Shown here piece by piece: positions 1 through 8,597 of a stretch of DNA of 64,000 bases (positions within the stretch are counted from its first letter, which is position 1; every line of letters starts with the position of its first letter). The position numbers and the translations under genes were made by a program. Under the pieces are notes generated by a model. The model was given only the letters and a program-made list of their open reading frames with translations, had not been told where the DNA came from and ran no database searches. Source of the stretch: Altererythrobacter sp. TH136 (GTDB lineage Bacteria; Pseudomonadota; Alphaproteobacteria; Sphingomonadales; Sphingomonadaceae); assembly GCF_007065885.1 (NCBI RefSeq), contig NZ_CP041409.1:2544153-2608152 (forward strand), in the 5' to 3' direction.

Positions 1-876
1 CGGCGGGAACTTCCATACGAACAGGTACAGGTAGTTGGAGATCGAGAAGGTGATCCCCTGGCTGGTGATCGACGCCGCGATCGCGAACATCAGCACCACG
101 AATGCGGGGTGGGACAGGCTCTCGCGGATTTCGCTGAACGCGCCGCCGATGCCCGCCTTGCCGGGGGCTTTGACCTCTGGCCGGTGGCCGACCCACTTGT
201 GCTGGCCCCATGCCGACAGCAGCACCGTGCCGACCATCAGGATCGCGCCGACGATGCCGTAGTTGTGGTAACCCTCGCGCGCCAGCATCGCGTTGGGCAG
301 GAACACGCCGTACGCCAGCAGCAGCATCAGGAGGCCGCCGCCCCAGGCGTTGAGATAGCGCAGGCGGGTGAGGCGGGTGCGCTCGTCGTAATCGCGGGTG
401 ATTTCCGCCACCAGCGCGGCGGACGGCACTTCGCAGAACGCCACCGCGGCGCGCACCGCGATCGCCGAGAGCAGCAGGACCGGGAAGCTCGCCGGGCCGA
501 CGGGCGACCACAACAGCACCCAGAAGCCGCCGAGGAACAGCGGCGCAACATAGAGGTAGGGCAGCCGGCGGCCCCAGCGGGTGTTCGTCCGGTCGCTGAC
601 GTGGCCGACGATGGGATCGATCAACCCATCGAACACCAGCGCGATCAGCAACGCCAGGCTGACCAGCCGCGCGTCCATTCCTAGCACCTGGTTATAGAAC
701 AGCAGCAGGAAGGTGGAAAAGCCGTTGTCCTTTATCCCGTAGGCAATGCTGCCCAGGCCGTTCGCCATGGCAAGGCGGGTCGGCACGCGGCCCTGGACCG
801 GCGTCATGGGAGTCGATGTGCCCGGTGCCGGCGATTCAGGTGCCGGCGTCTGGGGCGCCGCCGCGCTGGCGCTCAC
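1..876 (-). CDS. GPH/MelB-type MFS sugar-cation symporter family protein, 3' end outside window
   Basis: This is the first 292 codons of an inner-membrane transporter of the glycoside-pentoside-hexuronide (MFS_2) family; its C-terminus lies beyond the window. After a Pro/Ala-rich N-terminus of about 35 residues come GSIAYGIKDNGFSTFLLLFY and LVFDGLIDPIVGHVSDRT, typical of the first helices and loop of this family, then further hydrophobic segments. The GTG start at 876 overlaps the stop of the upstream SDR gene (GTGA), indicating translational coupling; internal ATGs at codons 24 and 37 are alternatives. The substrate cannot be read from sequence. Its neighbours (SDRs, acyl-CoA dehydrogenases) suggest uptake of an organic acid or lipid-like substrate, which is inference. 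Confidence 0.85.
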   Translation of the reverse strand, partial: MSASAAAPQTPAPESPAPGTSTPMTPVQGRVPTRLAMANGLGSIAYGIKDNGFSTFLLLFYNQVLGMDARLVSLALLIALVFDGLIDPIVGHVSDRTNTRWGRRLPYLYVAPLFLGGFWVLLWSPVGPASFPVLLLSAIAVRAAVAFCEVPSAALVAEITRDYDERTRLTRLRYLNAWGGGLLMLLLAYGVFLPNAMLAREGYHNYGIVGAILMVGTVLLSAWGQHKWVGHRPEVKAPGKAGIGGAFSEIRESLSHPAFVVLMFAIAASITSQGITFSISNYLYLFVWKFPP

Positions 877-1727
877 GCAGCGGTTCCGGTCGCCTGCGCT
901 TCCATGGCGGACAGCGCTTCGAGCATCCCCGGCGTTTCGGGATCCCAGCTGCCCCGCTGCCCGATCGTGAGGCCGCCATCGACCAGCAGCGAGGTGCCCG
1001 TGACGAAGCTGGCCGCTTCGCTTGCGAGGAACGCGCATGCTTCCGCGATGTCGCGCGGCTGCCCGCCGCGGCTGACCGGCTGCGCGTTGGCGCTCATCTG
1101 GGCGATCATCGACTTGGCGATGTGCTTGGTCTCGTCCGGCACTTCGAGCGCGGTGGTGAAGATGTTGGTGTTGATGAAGCCCGGCAGGATCGCGTTCACC
1201 CGGATGCCGAACTGGGCGAGGTCGGCGGCGGCGACCTTGCTCAGGTGGAGCACGCCCGCCTTGGCGACCGCATACGCGGTGGGCGAGAACCCCGAGCCGG
1301 TGGCCGCCACGCTGGCGGTGTTGACGATCGCGGCGCCGGGCCGGCCCTGCATGTGCGGCACGGCATAGCGGATGCCGAACGCGACCGAGCGCAGCAGCAG
1401 GTCCATCGTGCGGTCCCACTCGTCGGGCTCGATCTCGTGAATCTTGGCCCTCGCGCCGCCGGCGCCGGCGTTGTTGAACACCACGTCGATCCCGCCGGTT
1501 TCCTGCCCCGCGCGGTCCATGAGCGCTTTGATCGCCTCGGTCGAGCAGACGTCGCAATGCTGGAAGCGAATGTCGCCCACGCCTTCGTCGCGCAGTGCCT
1601 GGACGCCGGCCTCGTCGATGTCGGCGGCATAGACGACCGCGCCTTCACGGGCGAACAGTCGCGCCGTCTCGGCGCCGATACCCGATGCCGCGCCGGTGAT
1701 GACGACGGTCTTGCCTGAGAATCGCAT
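873..1727 (-). CDS. Short-chain dehydrogenase/reductase (SDR)
   Basis: A 284-residue classical SDR, probably a cytosolic NAD(P)-dependent alcohol/ketone oxidoreductase. Visible motifs are the Rossmann glycine motif TGAASGIG (about residues 11-18), NNAG near residue 87, the catalytic Ser region (NTAS) and YAVAK with the catalytic Tyr and Lys. ADID after strand beta2 suggests NAD preference. It is divergent from the acyl-CoA dehydrogenase gene at 1898 and coupled to the transporter at 876, so it probably acts in the same catabolic unit. The ATG at 1727 is the first plausible start. Substrate unknown. Confidence 0.9.
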   Translation of the reverse strand: MRFSGKTVVITGAASGIGAETARLFAREGAVVYAADIDEAGVQALRDEGVGDIRFQHCDVCSTEAIKALMDRAGQETGGIDVVFNNAGAGGARAKIHEIEPDEWDRTMDLLLRSVAFGIRYAVPHMQGRPGAAIVNTASVAATGSGFSPTAYAVAKAGVLHLSKVAAADLAQFGIRVNAILPGFINTNIFTTALEVPDETKHIAKSMIAQMSANAQPVSRGGQPRDIAEACAFLASEAASFVTGTSLLVDGGLTIGQRGSWDPETPGMLEALSAMEAQATGTAA

Positions 1728-1897
1728 GGCCTCTCCCGAGCCTTTTGTTGTGGCGGTAGGGTAAGCGGATGGGCTGTCTCGTCAACGGTGCTGTGGCTGC
1801 CGTTACGGCATCCTCAAACCATCGGTATGGAGCAAATCGACCCTTGCCCCGGCACGACAATCGGCCTTACGTATGCGTCAACGAGAGGAGACGACCA

Positions 1898-3082
1898 ATG
1901 TCCGACCTGGACGCTTTCCGCAGCGAAACCCGCGCCTGGCTCGAGGCGAATTGTCCGCCCGAAATGCGCCAGCCCGTCCGCGATGACGAGGACGTGTACT
2001 GGGGCGGCCGCAACGCGACCTTCAAAAGCGACGCGCAGCGCGCCTGGTTCGAGGCGTGCCGCGACAAGGGCTACACCGTGCCGTCGTGGCCGAAGGAATA
2101 CGGCGGCGCCGGTTTGTCGCCGGCCGAGGCCAAGGTCCTGCGCGAGGAAATGGCCGCCATCGGCGCGCGTCCCCCGCTCTCCAGCTTCGGCATCTGGATG
2201 CTCGGCCCCGCGCTGCTGCACTTCGGTACCGAAGAGCAGAAGAAGTACTTCCTCAACCAGATCGCGCGCGGCGAGATCCGCTGGTGCCAGGGGTATTCGG
2301 AGCCGGGATCAGGCTCGGATCTCGTAAGCTTGCAGACCTTCGGCGAGGACAAGGGCGATCACTGGGTCGTCAACGGCCAGAAGATCTGGACGAGCTACGC
2401 CGACAAGGCCGACTGGATTTTCTGCCTCGTCCGCACCGACAAGGCGAACAAGTACCAGGGCATCACCTTCATGCTCTACGACATGGCCACCCCCGGCGTG
2501 TCGACCAAGCCGATCCTGCTGATCAGCGGCAACAGCCCGTTCTGCGAGACTTTCTTCGACGACGTGAAGGTGCCCAAGTCCTATGGCGAGGGCATCCCGG
2601 CCTACGTCGGAGAGATCAATCGCGGGTGGGACGTGGCCAAGTACCTGCTGGGGCACGAGCGCGAGATGATCTCGGGCGCCGACAGTTCGGAACGCGGAGC
2701 CGGCATCGGCGCGGCGCTGTCGCGCAATGCGGGCGGCGAGCTTGACCCGGTGCTCCGCGCCGAACTGGCCATGTTCGACGTCGACGCGCTGGCGTTCAGC
2801 GCGATGGGCGAGAAGTTCCTCGACGAGATCAAGGTCGGCAAGACGCACCCGGCATACCCCAACATGATGAAGTACGCCGGCACCGAGCTGAACAAGCGAC
2901 GCCACGAGTTGCTGATGGCCGCCGGCGGCTCGACCGCGCTCGAATGGGATAGCGAGGAAACCCGCGGCGGCGCCGCCCCGCGCGCTTGGCTCCGCACCAA
3001 GGCGAATTCGATCGAAGGCGGCACCAGCGAAGTCATGCTGGGCGTCGTCGCCAAGCGCATCCTCGAGCTGCCCGGCGCGTGA
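1898..3082 (+). CDS. Acyl-CoA dehydrogenase family protein (subunit-like 1)
   Basis: A flavoprotein that would desaturate an acyl-CoA thioester, 394 residues. The ATG at 1898 is preferred over upstream in-frame codons because GAGAGGAG lies just upstream and the family N-terminus begins here (DAFRSETRAWLE). It has WCQGYSEPGSGSDL (FAD/substrate loop) and, near the C-terminus, IEGGTSEVM, which corresponds to the region of the catalytic Glu in medium-chain enzymes. It lacks the QxHGG motif expected just before that. The next gene has the opposite pattern, so the two may form a heteromeric dehydrogenase like the paired FadE enzymes of steroid or branched side-chain degradation (inference). Confidence 0.9.
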   Translation: MSDLDAFRSETRAWLEANCPPEMRQPVRDDEDVYWGGRNATFKSDAQRAWFEACRDKGYTVPSWPKEYGGAGLSPAEAKVLREEMAAIGARPPLSSFGIWMLGPALLHFGTEEQKKYFLNQIARGEIRWCQGYSEPGSGSDLVSLQTFGEDKGDHWVVNGQKIWTSYADKADWIFCLVRTDKANKYQGITFMLYDMATPGVSTKPILLISGNSPFCETFFDDVKVPKSYGEGIPAYVGEINRGWDVAKYLLGHEREMISGADSSERGAGIGAALSRNAGGELDPVLRAELAMFDVDALAFSAMGEKFLDEIKVGKTHPAYPNMMKYAGTELNKRRHELLMAAGGSTALEWDSEETRGGAAPRAWLRTKANSIEGGTSEVMLGVVAKRILELPGA

Positions 3083-3087
3083 ATTCG

Positions 3088-3163
3088 CCATCCCGGCGCT
3101 CGCCGGGATCGCGTGCCGCCCGATGCCGACCTAGAACAACGAGATCCCAGCCGTCGCTGGGAC
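3088..3163. repeat. Two short REP-like hairpins between acyl-CoA dehydrogenase genes
   Basis: Two perfect palindromes with 4-nt loops: ATCCCGGC/GCCGGGAT at 3090-3109 and TCCCAGC/GCTGGGA at 3145-3162. Their spacing and related sequence resemble dispersed intergenic REP-type elements rather than a terminator, since no T-run follows and the downstream gene seems to be in the same operon. They could stabilise mRNA ends. Confidence 0.4.
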
Positions 3164-3179
3164 GACGGGAAGAGAACAC

Positions 3180-4319
3180 ATGCCGCTCTACCACAATGAA
3201 GACCAAGCGATGCTCGCCGAGACCGCTCAGCAGTTCATGGGCGAGGAAGGCGCGATCGGAAAGCAGCTGCGCCATTGGCGCGATCGCGAATGCAAGGATG
3301 GCTTCGGGCACGATCTGTGGAAGCAGATGGCCGAGATGGGCTTCACCGGCGTGCTCGTGCCCGAAGCGGACGGCGGGCTGGGCATGGGGCATGTCGAGGC
3401 AGGCATCGTGCTGGAGGAGATCGGCCGCAACCTGACGCCGTCGCCGTTCCTCACCAGCTCGGTCATGGCCGCCACGGCGCTGTCCGCCGCGGGCGACGAC
3501 GCGCGCGGGCGCTGGCTGCCCGGACTAGTTTCAGGCGACAGCGTGTTCGCCGTGGCGATCGATGAAGGCCCCAAGCACCGGCCAGAGCGGATCGCCACGA
3601 AAGCGGAAAGATCGGGCAACGGCTTCAAGCTGTCGGGCAAGAAGGACTTCGTGCTGTATGGCGCGAGCGCCGACATGATCGTCGTCGCCGCGCGCACATC
3701 CGGCTCCGACACCGACGAGCAGGGGATCACCCTGTTTGCGGTGCCCAAGGACGCCGCCGGCGTGGGGCACAACTCGGTGCGGCTGGTCGACAGCTCGATG
3801 GCCAGCCACCTGAGGCTCGATCAGGTCGAGCTCGACGGTGATGCCGTCATCGGTGAAGTCGATGGCGGGCGCGAAGTGCTGGGTCGGATGCTCGACGCTG
3901 GGCGCGTCGGCGCGGCGGCCGAAGGCGTGGGCGTGGCCCGCGGGGCGATGGACATGACCATCGACTACCTCAAGCAGCGCAAGCAGTTCGGCAAGCTGAT
4001 AGGCGAATTCCAGGTGCTCCAGCACCGGGCCGCTCATTTGTATTCCGAAGTCGAAATCGCCCGCGCGGTGGTGATCAAGGCGCAGCAGCTGCTCGATGCG
4101 GGCAGCGAGAACGCCTCGCTGATGGCGTCGGTCGCCAAAGCCAAGGTGGGCAAGGCCGCCGGCCTCGCGGTCAAGGAAGGCGTGCAGATGCACGGCGGCA
4201 TCGGCATGACCGACGAATACGACATCGGCCTCTACATGAAGCGCGACCGCGCGCTCGCGGAGTTCATGGGCGACGTCCACTATCACGCCGACCGCGTGGC
4301 GCGGATGAGCGGATACTAG
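3180..4319 (+). CDS. Acyl-CoA dehydrogenase family protein (subunit-like 2)
   Basis: A 379-residue acyl-CoA dehydrogenase homologue. N-terminal helical domain, middle beta domain and C-terminal helices are present, with the FAD-binding motif VQMHGGIGMTDEYDI near residues 338-352. At the position where the catalytic Glu normally sits (YEGT in medium-chain enzymes) it has EFMGD, so that base appears absent. This complements the preceding gene, which keeps the Glu region and lacks QxHGG. The start is ATG 3180 after GGGAAGAGA. It forms a run with the SDR at 4362. Confidence 0.9.
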   Translation: MPLYHNEDQAMLAETAQQFMGEEGAIGKQLRHWRDRECKDGFGHDLWKQMAEMGFTGVLVPEADGGLGMGHVEAGIVLEEIGRNLTPSPFLTSSVMAATALSAAGDDARGRWLPGLVSGDSVFAVAIDEGPKHRPERIATKAERSGNGFKLSGKKDFVLYGASADMIVVAARTSGSDTDEQGITLFAVPKDAAGVGHNSVRLVDSSMASHLRLDQVELDGDAVIGEVDGGREVLGRMLDAGRVGAAAEGVGVARGAMDMTIDYLKQRKQFGKLIGEFQVLQHRAAHLYSEVEIARAVVIKAQQLLDAGSENASLMASVAKAKVGKAAGLAVKEGVQMHGGIGMTDEYDIGLYMKRDRALAEFMGDVHYHADRVARMSGY

Positions 4320-4361
4320 ATTGATCCTTCCCGCGGGCGGGTTGGGCGACAGGAGAGAGAA

Positions 4362-5168
4362 ATGACCCTCGAAGACATGTTCAGCCTCAAGGGGCGCGTC
4401 GCGCTGGTCACCGGCGGCAGCCGCGGGATCGGCAAGATGATCGTCGAGGGCTTCCTCGCCGCCGGGATCGACAAGGTCTATATTTCGGCGCGCAAGATCC
4501 ATGAGATCGAGGAGACCTGCGCCGAGCTGGGCGACAAGGTCATCGGCATCCAGGGCGACATATCCACCATGAGCGGCATCGACGCGCTGGTGGAGGAGCT
4601 GTCTGGTCGTGAGACCCGGCTCGACATCCTGGTCAACAATGCCGGTTCGGCCTGGGGCGCGGATTACCTCGATTTCCCGGAAGCGGGCTGGGACAAGGTG
4701 ATGGACCTCAACGTCAAGTCGCCGTTTTTCCTGACCCAGAAGCTACACAAGCTGCTGACCGCGAATTCGAGCCAGGCCAGCCCGAGCAAGGTGATCAACA
4801 TCGCCAGCGTCGATGGCCTGCGGATCAATCCGTGGGAGACCTATAGCTACCAGGCGTCAAAAGCGGCGCTGATTCACTTGACCCGCCGCATGGCCGCGCG
4901 GCTGGTGCAGGATCACGTCTATGTCACCGCGATCGCACCAGGCGCGTTCCCTTCAAGCATGAACAAGGTCGCGCGCGATCACGAGGAGCAGTCGTCAAAG
5001 GGCATTCCGAACAAGCGGGTGGGTGACAAGTATGACATGGGGGGCAGCGCGGTCTATCTCGCCAGCCGCGCAGGCGATTACACGATCGGGGAAACGCTGA
5101 CCGTCGACGGCGGCATCGTCAACGCGCACTTGCCAACGCACTTCGCCGATCCGGCGGGCGGACTTTAA
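4362..5168 (+). CDS. Short-chain dehydrogenase/reductase (SDR)
   Basis: A 268-residue SDR. TGGSRGIG (cofactor motif, about residues 17-24), NNAG, the catalytic Ser in INIAS and YQASK are all present; ARK after strand beta2 would fit NADP. It follows the acyl-CoA dehydrogenase pair at 42 nt with its own AGGAGAGAG ribosome site, so it is probably co-transcribed and acts on the same acyl or ring substrate. The operon ends at the hairpin at 5181. Confidence 0.9.
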   Translation: MTLEDMFSLKGRVALVTGGSRGIGKMIVEGFLAAGIDKVYISARKIHEIEETCAELGDKVIGIQGDISTMSGIDALVEELSGRETRLDILVNNAGSAWGADYLDFPEAGWDKVMDLNVKSPFFLTQKLHKLLTANSSQASPSKVINIASVDGLRINPWETYSYQASKAALIHLTRRMAARLVQDHVYVTAIAPGAFPSSMNKVARDHEEQSSKGIPNKRVGDKYDMGGSAVYLASRAGDYTIGETLTVDGGIVNAHLPTHFADPAGGL

Positions 5169-5180
5169 CGCTCGTTTGCT

Positions 5181-5226
5181 GCAGCGGCCGGTGAGTTAGG
5201 GTAATTCCCTGAGCACCGGCCGCTGC
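5181..5226. terminator. Bidirectional terminator-like hairpin
   Basis: A 13-bp perfect inverted repeat (GCAGCGGCCGGTG at 5181-5193, complement at 5214-5226) encloses a second short stem (AGGG/CCCT). It sits exactly between the end of the plus-strand SDR gene and the end of the minus-strand entericidin-like gene, so it can serve both. There is no clear T-run. Confidence 0.6.
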
Positions 5227-5233
5227 GAACCAG

Positions 5234-5368
5234 TTAGCAGTTACCCGGCTGACCGTCGACGCAGTCGCCAACCGACTCGACATCATTGGCGGCGCCGCGA
5301 ACAGCGTTGCATGCCGACAGGATCAGCCCGCTGGACAAGGCGAGCGCGATGAGGACCTTCTTTTTCAT
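5234..5368 (-). CDS. Entericidin-like small lipoprotein
   Basis: A 44-residue open frame whose product has a Lys-rich start, a hydrophobic signal segment and a lipobox ending in LSAC at Cys20, followed by NAVRGAANDVESVG, which matches the entericidin EcnA/EcnB pattern (CNTxRGxGxDI). The rest is short and contains two further Cys residues (36 and 44), which is unusual for the family. An AGGAA motif precedes the ATG. Entericidins are small envelope lipoproteins, some acting as toxin/antidote pairs; only one is seen here, so a toxin role is not implied. Confidence 0.75.
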   Translation of the reverse strand: MKKKVLIALALSSGLILSACNAVRGAANDVESVGDCVDGQPGNC

Positions 5369-5511
5369 GTCGTGATTTCCTGCTTCGCGCGGTGCGACAA
5401 TACGTCCCCGCGACGTGATGGTGAAAATGCCCGGCGCTGCCTGGTGTTCCCCGAGGGCGATAAACCGGTCGCCGCGGTAGATCTTCCCGGTGGGACCAGG
5501 CCCTCCGCGTT

Positions 5512-6159
5512 TCAGCCCATCATCGCGCGAACGAAATCGATCAGCCCCGTCTGGCGCCGCCGCTTCCGGCGCTCGGCATGCAGGATCTCGCGCACCTTGG
5601 CGAAACAGGCGTCGACGTCGTCATTGATGACGACATAATCGTACGCGTCCCAGTGACTGATCTCGGCCCGGGCGCGATCCATCCGCGCGTCGATCACCGC
5701 CGCGCTGTCCTGCGCGCGGGTTTCGAGCCGGCGGCGCAGTTCATCGATGCTGGGTGGCAGGATGAAAACGGCAACCACGTCCTGCTTGTCCTTCTGGATC
5801 AGCTGCTGGGTGCCCTGCCAGTCTATGTCGAACAGCCAGTCCTGCCCGTCCTTCAGCCCGCTGCGGATGTGCCCCTTGGGCGTGCCGTAGCGATGACCAA
5901 ACACGTGCGCCCATTCGTAGAAATCGTCGTCCGCCACCATCCGATCAAATTCCGAGTCGGTCGCGAAGTGGTAATCGACCCCGTCGCGCTCGCCGGGCCG
6001 CATTGGCCTTGTGGTGACCGAGACCGACAGCTTGATCTCGGGGTCTGCTGCCAGCAGCATGTGCGAGATGGTCGTCTTGCCCGCGCCCGATGGCGAGGAC
6101 AGCACGAACATCAGTCCGCGGCGCTTGAGAGTGTTGGCAGGAGTTCGGTCGCCGGTCAT
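5512..6159 (-). CDS. gmk: Guanylate kinase
   Basis: Phosphorylates GMP to GDP with ATP in the cytosol. The product has the P-loop SSPSGAGKTT near residue 22, VTTRPMRPGE (GMP-binding segment), GVDYHF and the conserved GTPKGHI-type motif (YGTPKGHIRSGL). The ATG at 6159 is preferred over an in-frame TTG at 6168. Length (215 residues) is normal for the family. It is followed on the same strand, upstream, by a hypothetical gene and sspB. Confidence 0.95.
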   Translation of the reverse strand: MTGDRTPANTLKRRGLMFVLSSPSGAGKTTISHMLLAADPEIKLSVSVTTRPMRPGERDGVDYHFATDSEFDRMVADDDFYEWAHVFGHRYGTPKGHIRSGLKDGQDWLFDIDWQGTQQLIQKDKQDVVAVFILPPSIDELRRRLETRAQDSAAVIDARMDRARAEISHWDAYDYVVINDDVDACFAKVREILHAERRKRRRQTGLIDFVRAMMG

Positions 6160-6209
6160 CGCCCGCAAGTGCGCCAGGCCGGCCTAATAAATCAACCCGG
6201 AAGCCGCGC

Positions 6210-6650
6210 TCAATCCTCCGCCATCTTCCGCAGCGTCCGGTCGCCGGAACGGCGCGCCTGGCGTTTGGTGCGGCTGCGGTCGTAGAGCGTTTTCACCGCC
6301 AGGCCCCCGCCGATCACCACCGCGCCCGGCAGCGAGCGCGTGGCCAGCCGCGCCAGCAGCGCGCTGACCAGCGTATTCGACAGCGACCGGTTCTCAACGA
6401 TGGCCTTTGCCGTGCCCTGGCCGAAGCGGCCATGAAGCAGGCCTTTCTCCATGGTGTGACGCACCAGGCGGCCACCGGCGCGCAGGGCGATATCCTGGAT
6501 GATCAGGTTGGTCGCCGGATTGGGGCTGGGGCCCGGAACAGAGGTGCTGCTGCCCGTGGCCTTGGCGACCAGTTGGGCGCCCGCGTCGGTAATCCCGCCG
6601 GCCGCTTCAGTCTTCTTGCTGGGTGGTGCCGTTTCGCGCGTTCGCGCCAT
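6210..6650 (-). CDS. Conserved hypothetical protein
   Basis: A 146-residue protein of no recognised family. The first 45 residues are Ser/Thr/Pro/Ala-rich and probably disordered; a predicted folded or membrane-associated part follows (ALLARLATRSLPGAVVIGGG looks like a short hydrophobic segment), and the C-terminus is strongly basic (YDRSRTKRQARRSGDRTLRK). It lies between sspB and gmk on the same strand. The start at 6650 is chosen over an upstream in-frame codon because the earlier residues lack a ribosome site. Confidence 0.6.
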   Translation of the reverse strand: MARTRETAPPSKKTEAAGGITDAGAQLVAKATGSSTSVPGPSPNPATNLIIQDIALRAGGRLVRHTMEKGLLHGRFGQGTAKAIVENRSLSNTLVSALLARLATRSLPGAVVIGGGLAVKTLYDRSRTKRQARRSGDRTLRKMAED

Positions 6651-6688
6651 TGCCGTATCCCCATGGGGCGGCAACGACGCCGCCGTGC

Positions 6689-7192
6689 TTATTTCTTGCG
6701 GCCGAAATCGACCGTCACGACGTTTGATCCATCGTCGCTTTCGGTAACGGTGGGTCCGCCGCTGCGTTCCGACCCGTCATTCTCCGCCTCGTCGTGCGTT
6801 TCGGGCATCATGTCGGCGACGGTTGCCTGGAATTGCAGCCCGAAATCGACCGCCGGATCGACGAACGCGGTGATCGCGCCGAACGGGATTTCCAGCTTGG
6901 CGGGTACCTGGTTGAACGTCAGGCCGACGCTGAACCCATCGTCGTCCACCTTCAGGTCCCAGAACTTGTTCTGCAGCACCACCGTCATCTCGTCCGGGAA
7001 GCGCTCGCGCAAATGCGGCGGGATGGAGACGCCCGGGGCACCGGTCTTGAAGGTGATGTAGAAGTGGTGGTTGCCCGGCAGGCTGCCGCCCGTCGTTTGC
7101 ACTTCACCGAGCACCCGTCCGACGACCGCGCGCAGCGCTTCCTGCACGATCTCGTCGTAAGGGATCAGGCTGTCTGGCATATCGTCGGTCAT
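6689..7192 (-). CDS. sspB: SspB family ClpXP adaptor
   Basis: A 167-residue SspB-like protein of the alphaproteobacterial type, which delivers ssrA-tagged proteins to ClpXP. It shows [15 protein letters not shown], then the substrate-groove strands ([33 protein letters not shown]), and an acidic variable tail ending in DFGRKK, the usual place of the ClpX-binding module. The ATG at 7192 matches the family N-terminus; an upstream in-frame start at 7228 adds a non-conserved leader. It diverges from hisB. Confidence 0.88.
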   Translation of the reverse strand: MTDDMPDSLIPYDEIVQEALRAVVGRVLGEVQTTGGSLPGNHHFYITFKTGAPGVSIPPHLRERFPDEMTVVLQNKFWDLKVDDDGFSVGLTFNQVPAKLEIPFGAITAFVDPAVDFGLQFQATVADMMPETHDEAENDGSERSGGPTVTESDDGSNVVTVDFGRKK

Positions 7193-7288
7193 CGCCCGCG
7201 TGGTGGCTTGGCCGCGCGGCTCGGTCAAGCCGGAAACCTAAACCGGCGAACGCTTGCACGGCGGCGCTTGCCGCGTATATCCGCCGCC

Positions 7289-7882
7289 ATGCGCACCGGC
7301 CGGATAGAACGCACCACCAGCGAAACCGCCATTCTGGTCGAGGTCAATCTCGACGGCAACGGCACATACTCGGTATCGACCGGCATCGGCTTTCTCGATC
7401 ACATGGTCGAACAGTTCAGCCGCCATTCCCTGATCGACGTCACGATGCGCGTGCAGGGCGATCTTCACGTCGACCAGCACCACACGACCGAGGACAGCGC
7501 GATCGCGCTGGGCCAGGCGCTGGGGCAGGCGCTTGGCGACAAGGCGGGGATCGGCCGTTACGGGCAGGCCTATTCGCCGATGGACGAAACGCTCGCGCGG
7601 GTGGCGCTGGACATTTCCGGGCGGCCATACCTCGTGTGGCGCGCGGGCTTCAGCCAGCCGCGGCTGGGCGAATGGGATACCGAGCTGATCGAGCACTGGT
7701 TTCATTCGGTCACGCAAGCCTGCGGGATCACGCTGCATGTCGAACTGATGTACGGCAGCAACAACCACCACGTGTGCGAGGCGATTTACAAGGGCTTCGC
7801 GCGCGCCATGCGGCAGGCGGTCGAGCGCGACGAGCGCAAGGGCGGGGCCATTCCCAGCACGAAGGGTCAGCTTGGTGGCTGA
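7289..7882 (+). CDS. hisB: Imidazoleglycerol-phosphate dehydratase
   Basis: Dehydrates imidazole-glycerol phosphate to imidazole-acetol phosphate, step six of histidine synthesis. The 197-residue product is the monofunctional form. Mn-binding motifs are visible: [15 protein letters not shown] and, in the second half, [12 protein letters not shown]. The ATG at 7289 gives the family N-terminus [12 protein letters not shown]. It is first gene of the his run and is divergent from sspB, so the promoter probably lies in 7193-7288. Confidence 0.96.
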   Translation: MRTGRIERTTSETAILVEVNLDGNGTYSVSTGIGFLDHMVEQFSRHSLIDVTMRVQGDLHVDQHHTTEDSAIALGQALGQALGDKAGIGRYGQAYSPMDETLARVALDISGRPYLVWRAGFSQPRLGEWDTELIEHWFHSVTQACGITLHVELMYGSNNHHVCEAIYKGFARAMRQAVERDERKGGAIPSTKGQLGG

Positions 7883-7905
7883 GGCTTCCCTTACAGGCCC
7901 TTCGC

Positions 7906-8535
7906 ATGTCTGAAGCCATCGCGCTGATCGATTACGGCGCCGGCAATCTCCATTCGGTCCACAACGCGCTGAAGGCCGCCGGGGCCGAACATGTCCACGT
8001 CACCGCCGATCCCGACCTGGTGCGCGGTGCGCGGCGCATCGTGCTGCCCGGGGTAGGCTCGTTTCGCGCCTGCGCGGAAGGCCTCGCCGCGATCCCCGGC
8101 CTGGTCGAGGCGCTGGAAGAGCGGGTTCTCACCGACGGCGTCCCGTTCCTGGGCGTGTGCGTGGGAATGCAACTGCTCGCAACGCGCGGCCGGGAACACG
8201 GGGACACCGACGGCCTGGGCTGGATCGCAGGCGAAGTCCTGCCGATCGAACGCACCGATCCGGCGCTCAAGGTCCCGCATATGGGGTGGAACGAAGTCCG
8301 CCCGATGCCTCACCGCGACGGGGCCATGCTGGTGGAGCCGGGGGAGGCGTACTTTCTCCATTCGTACCACTTCGCGTGCGACGAAGGCCGCGATGTCGCC
8401 GCGATGACCGACCACGGCGGGGGACTGGTCGCCGCCGTGGCGCGGGACAACATCCTGGGCGTGCAATTCCACCCGGAGAAAAGCCAGGCATACGGATTGC
8501 GGCTGCTCGAGCGGTTCCTCGGCTGGAGCCCCTGA
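7906..8535 (+). CDS. hisH: Imidazole glycerol phosphate synthase, glutaminase subunit
   Basis: Class I glutamine amidotransferase that supplies ammonia to HisF. The 209-residue product has LIDYGAGNLHSV at the N-terminus, the oxyanion strand PGVGSF, the nucleophile motif GVCVGMQLL and the His-Glu pair in QFHPEKSQ. It starts 23 nt after hisB. Confidence 0.96.
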   Translation: MSEAIALIDYGAGNLHSVHNALKAAGAEHVHVTADPDLVRGARRIVLPGVGSFRACAEGLAAIPGLVEALEERVLTDGVPFLGVCVGMQLLATRGREHGDTDGLGWIAGEVLPIERTDPALKVPHMGWNEVRPMPHRDGAMLVEPGEAYFLHSYHFACDEGRDVAAMTDHGGGLVAAVARDNILGVQFHPEKSQAYGLRLLERFLGWSP

Positions 8536-8597
8536 CCGGCGGGAACGGCCGGCCGGTGCGATGCGTCTCCCTGCTAACTGCAAAAGGAGACCTGCCG

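Noticed and set aside
2309..3091. 260-codon antisense frame over the first acyl-CoA dehydrogenase gene, and similar ones elsewhere
   Set aside because: Shadow of a clearly identified gene with no family features or ribosome site.
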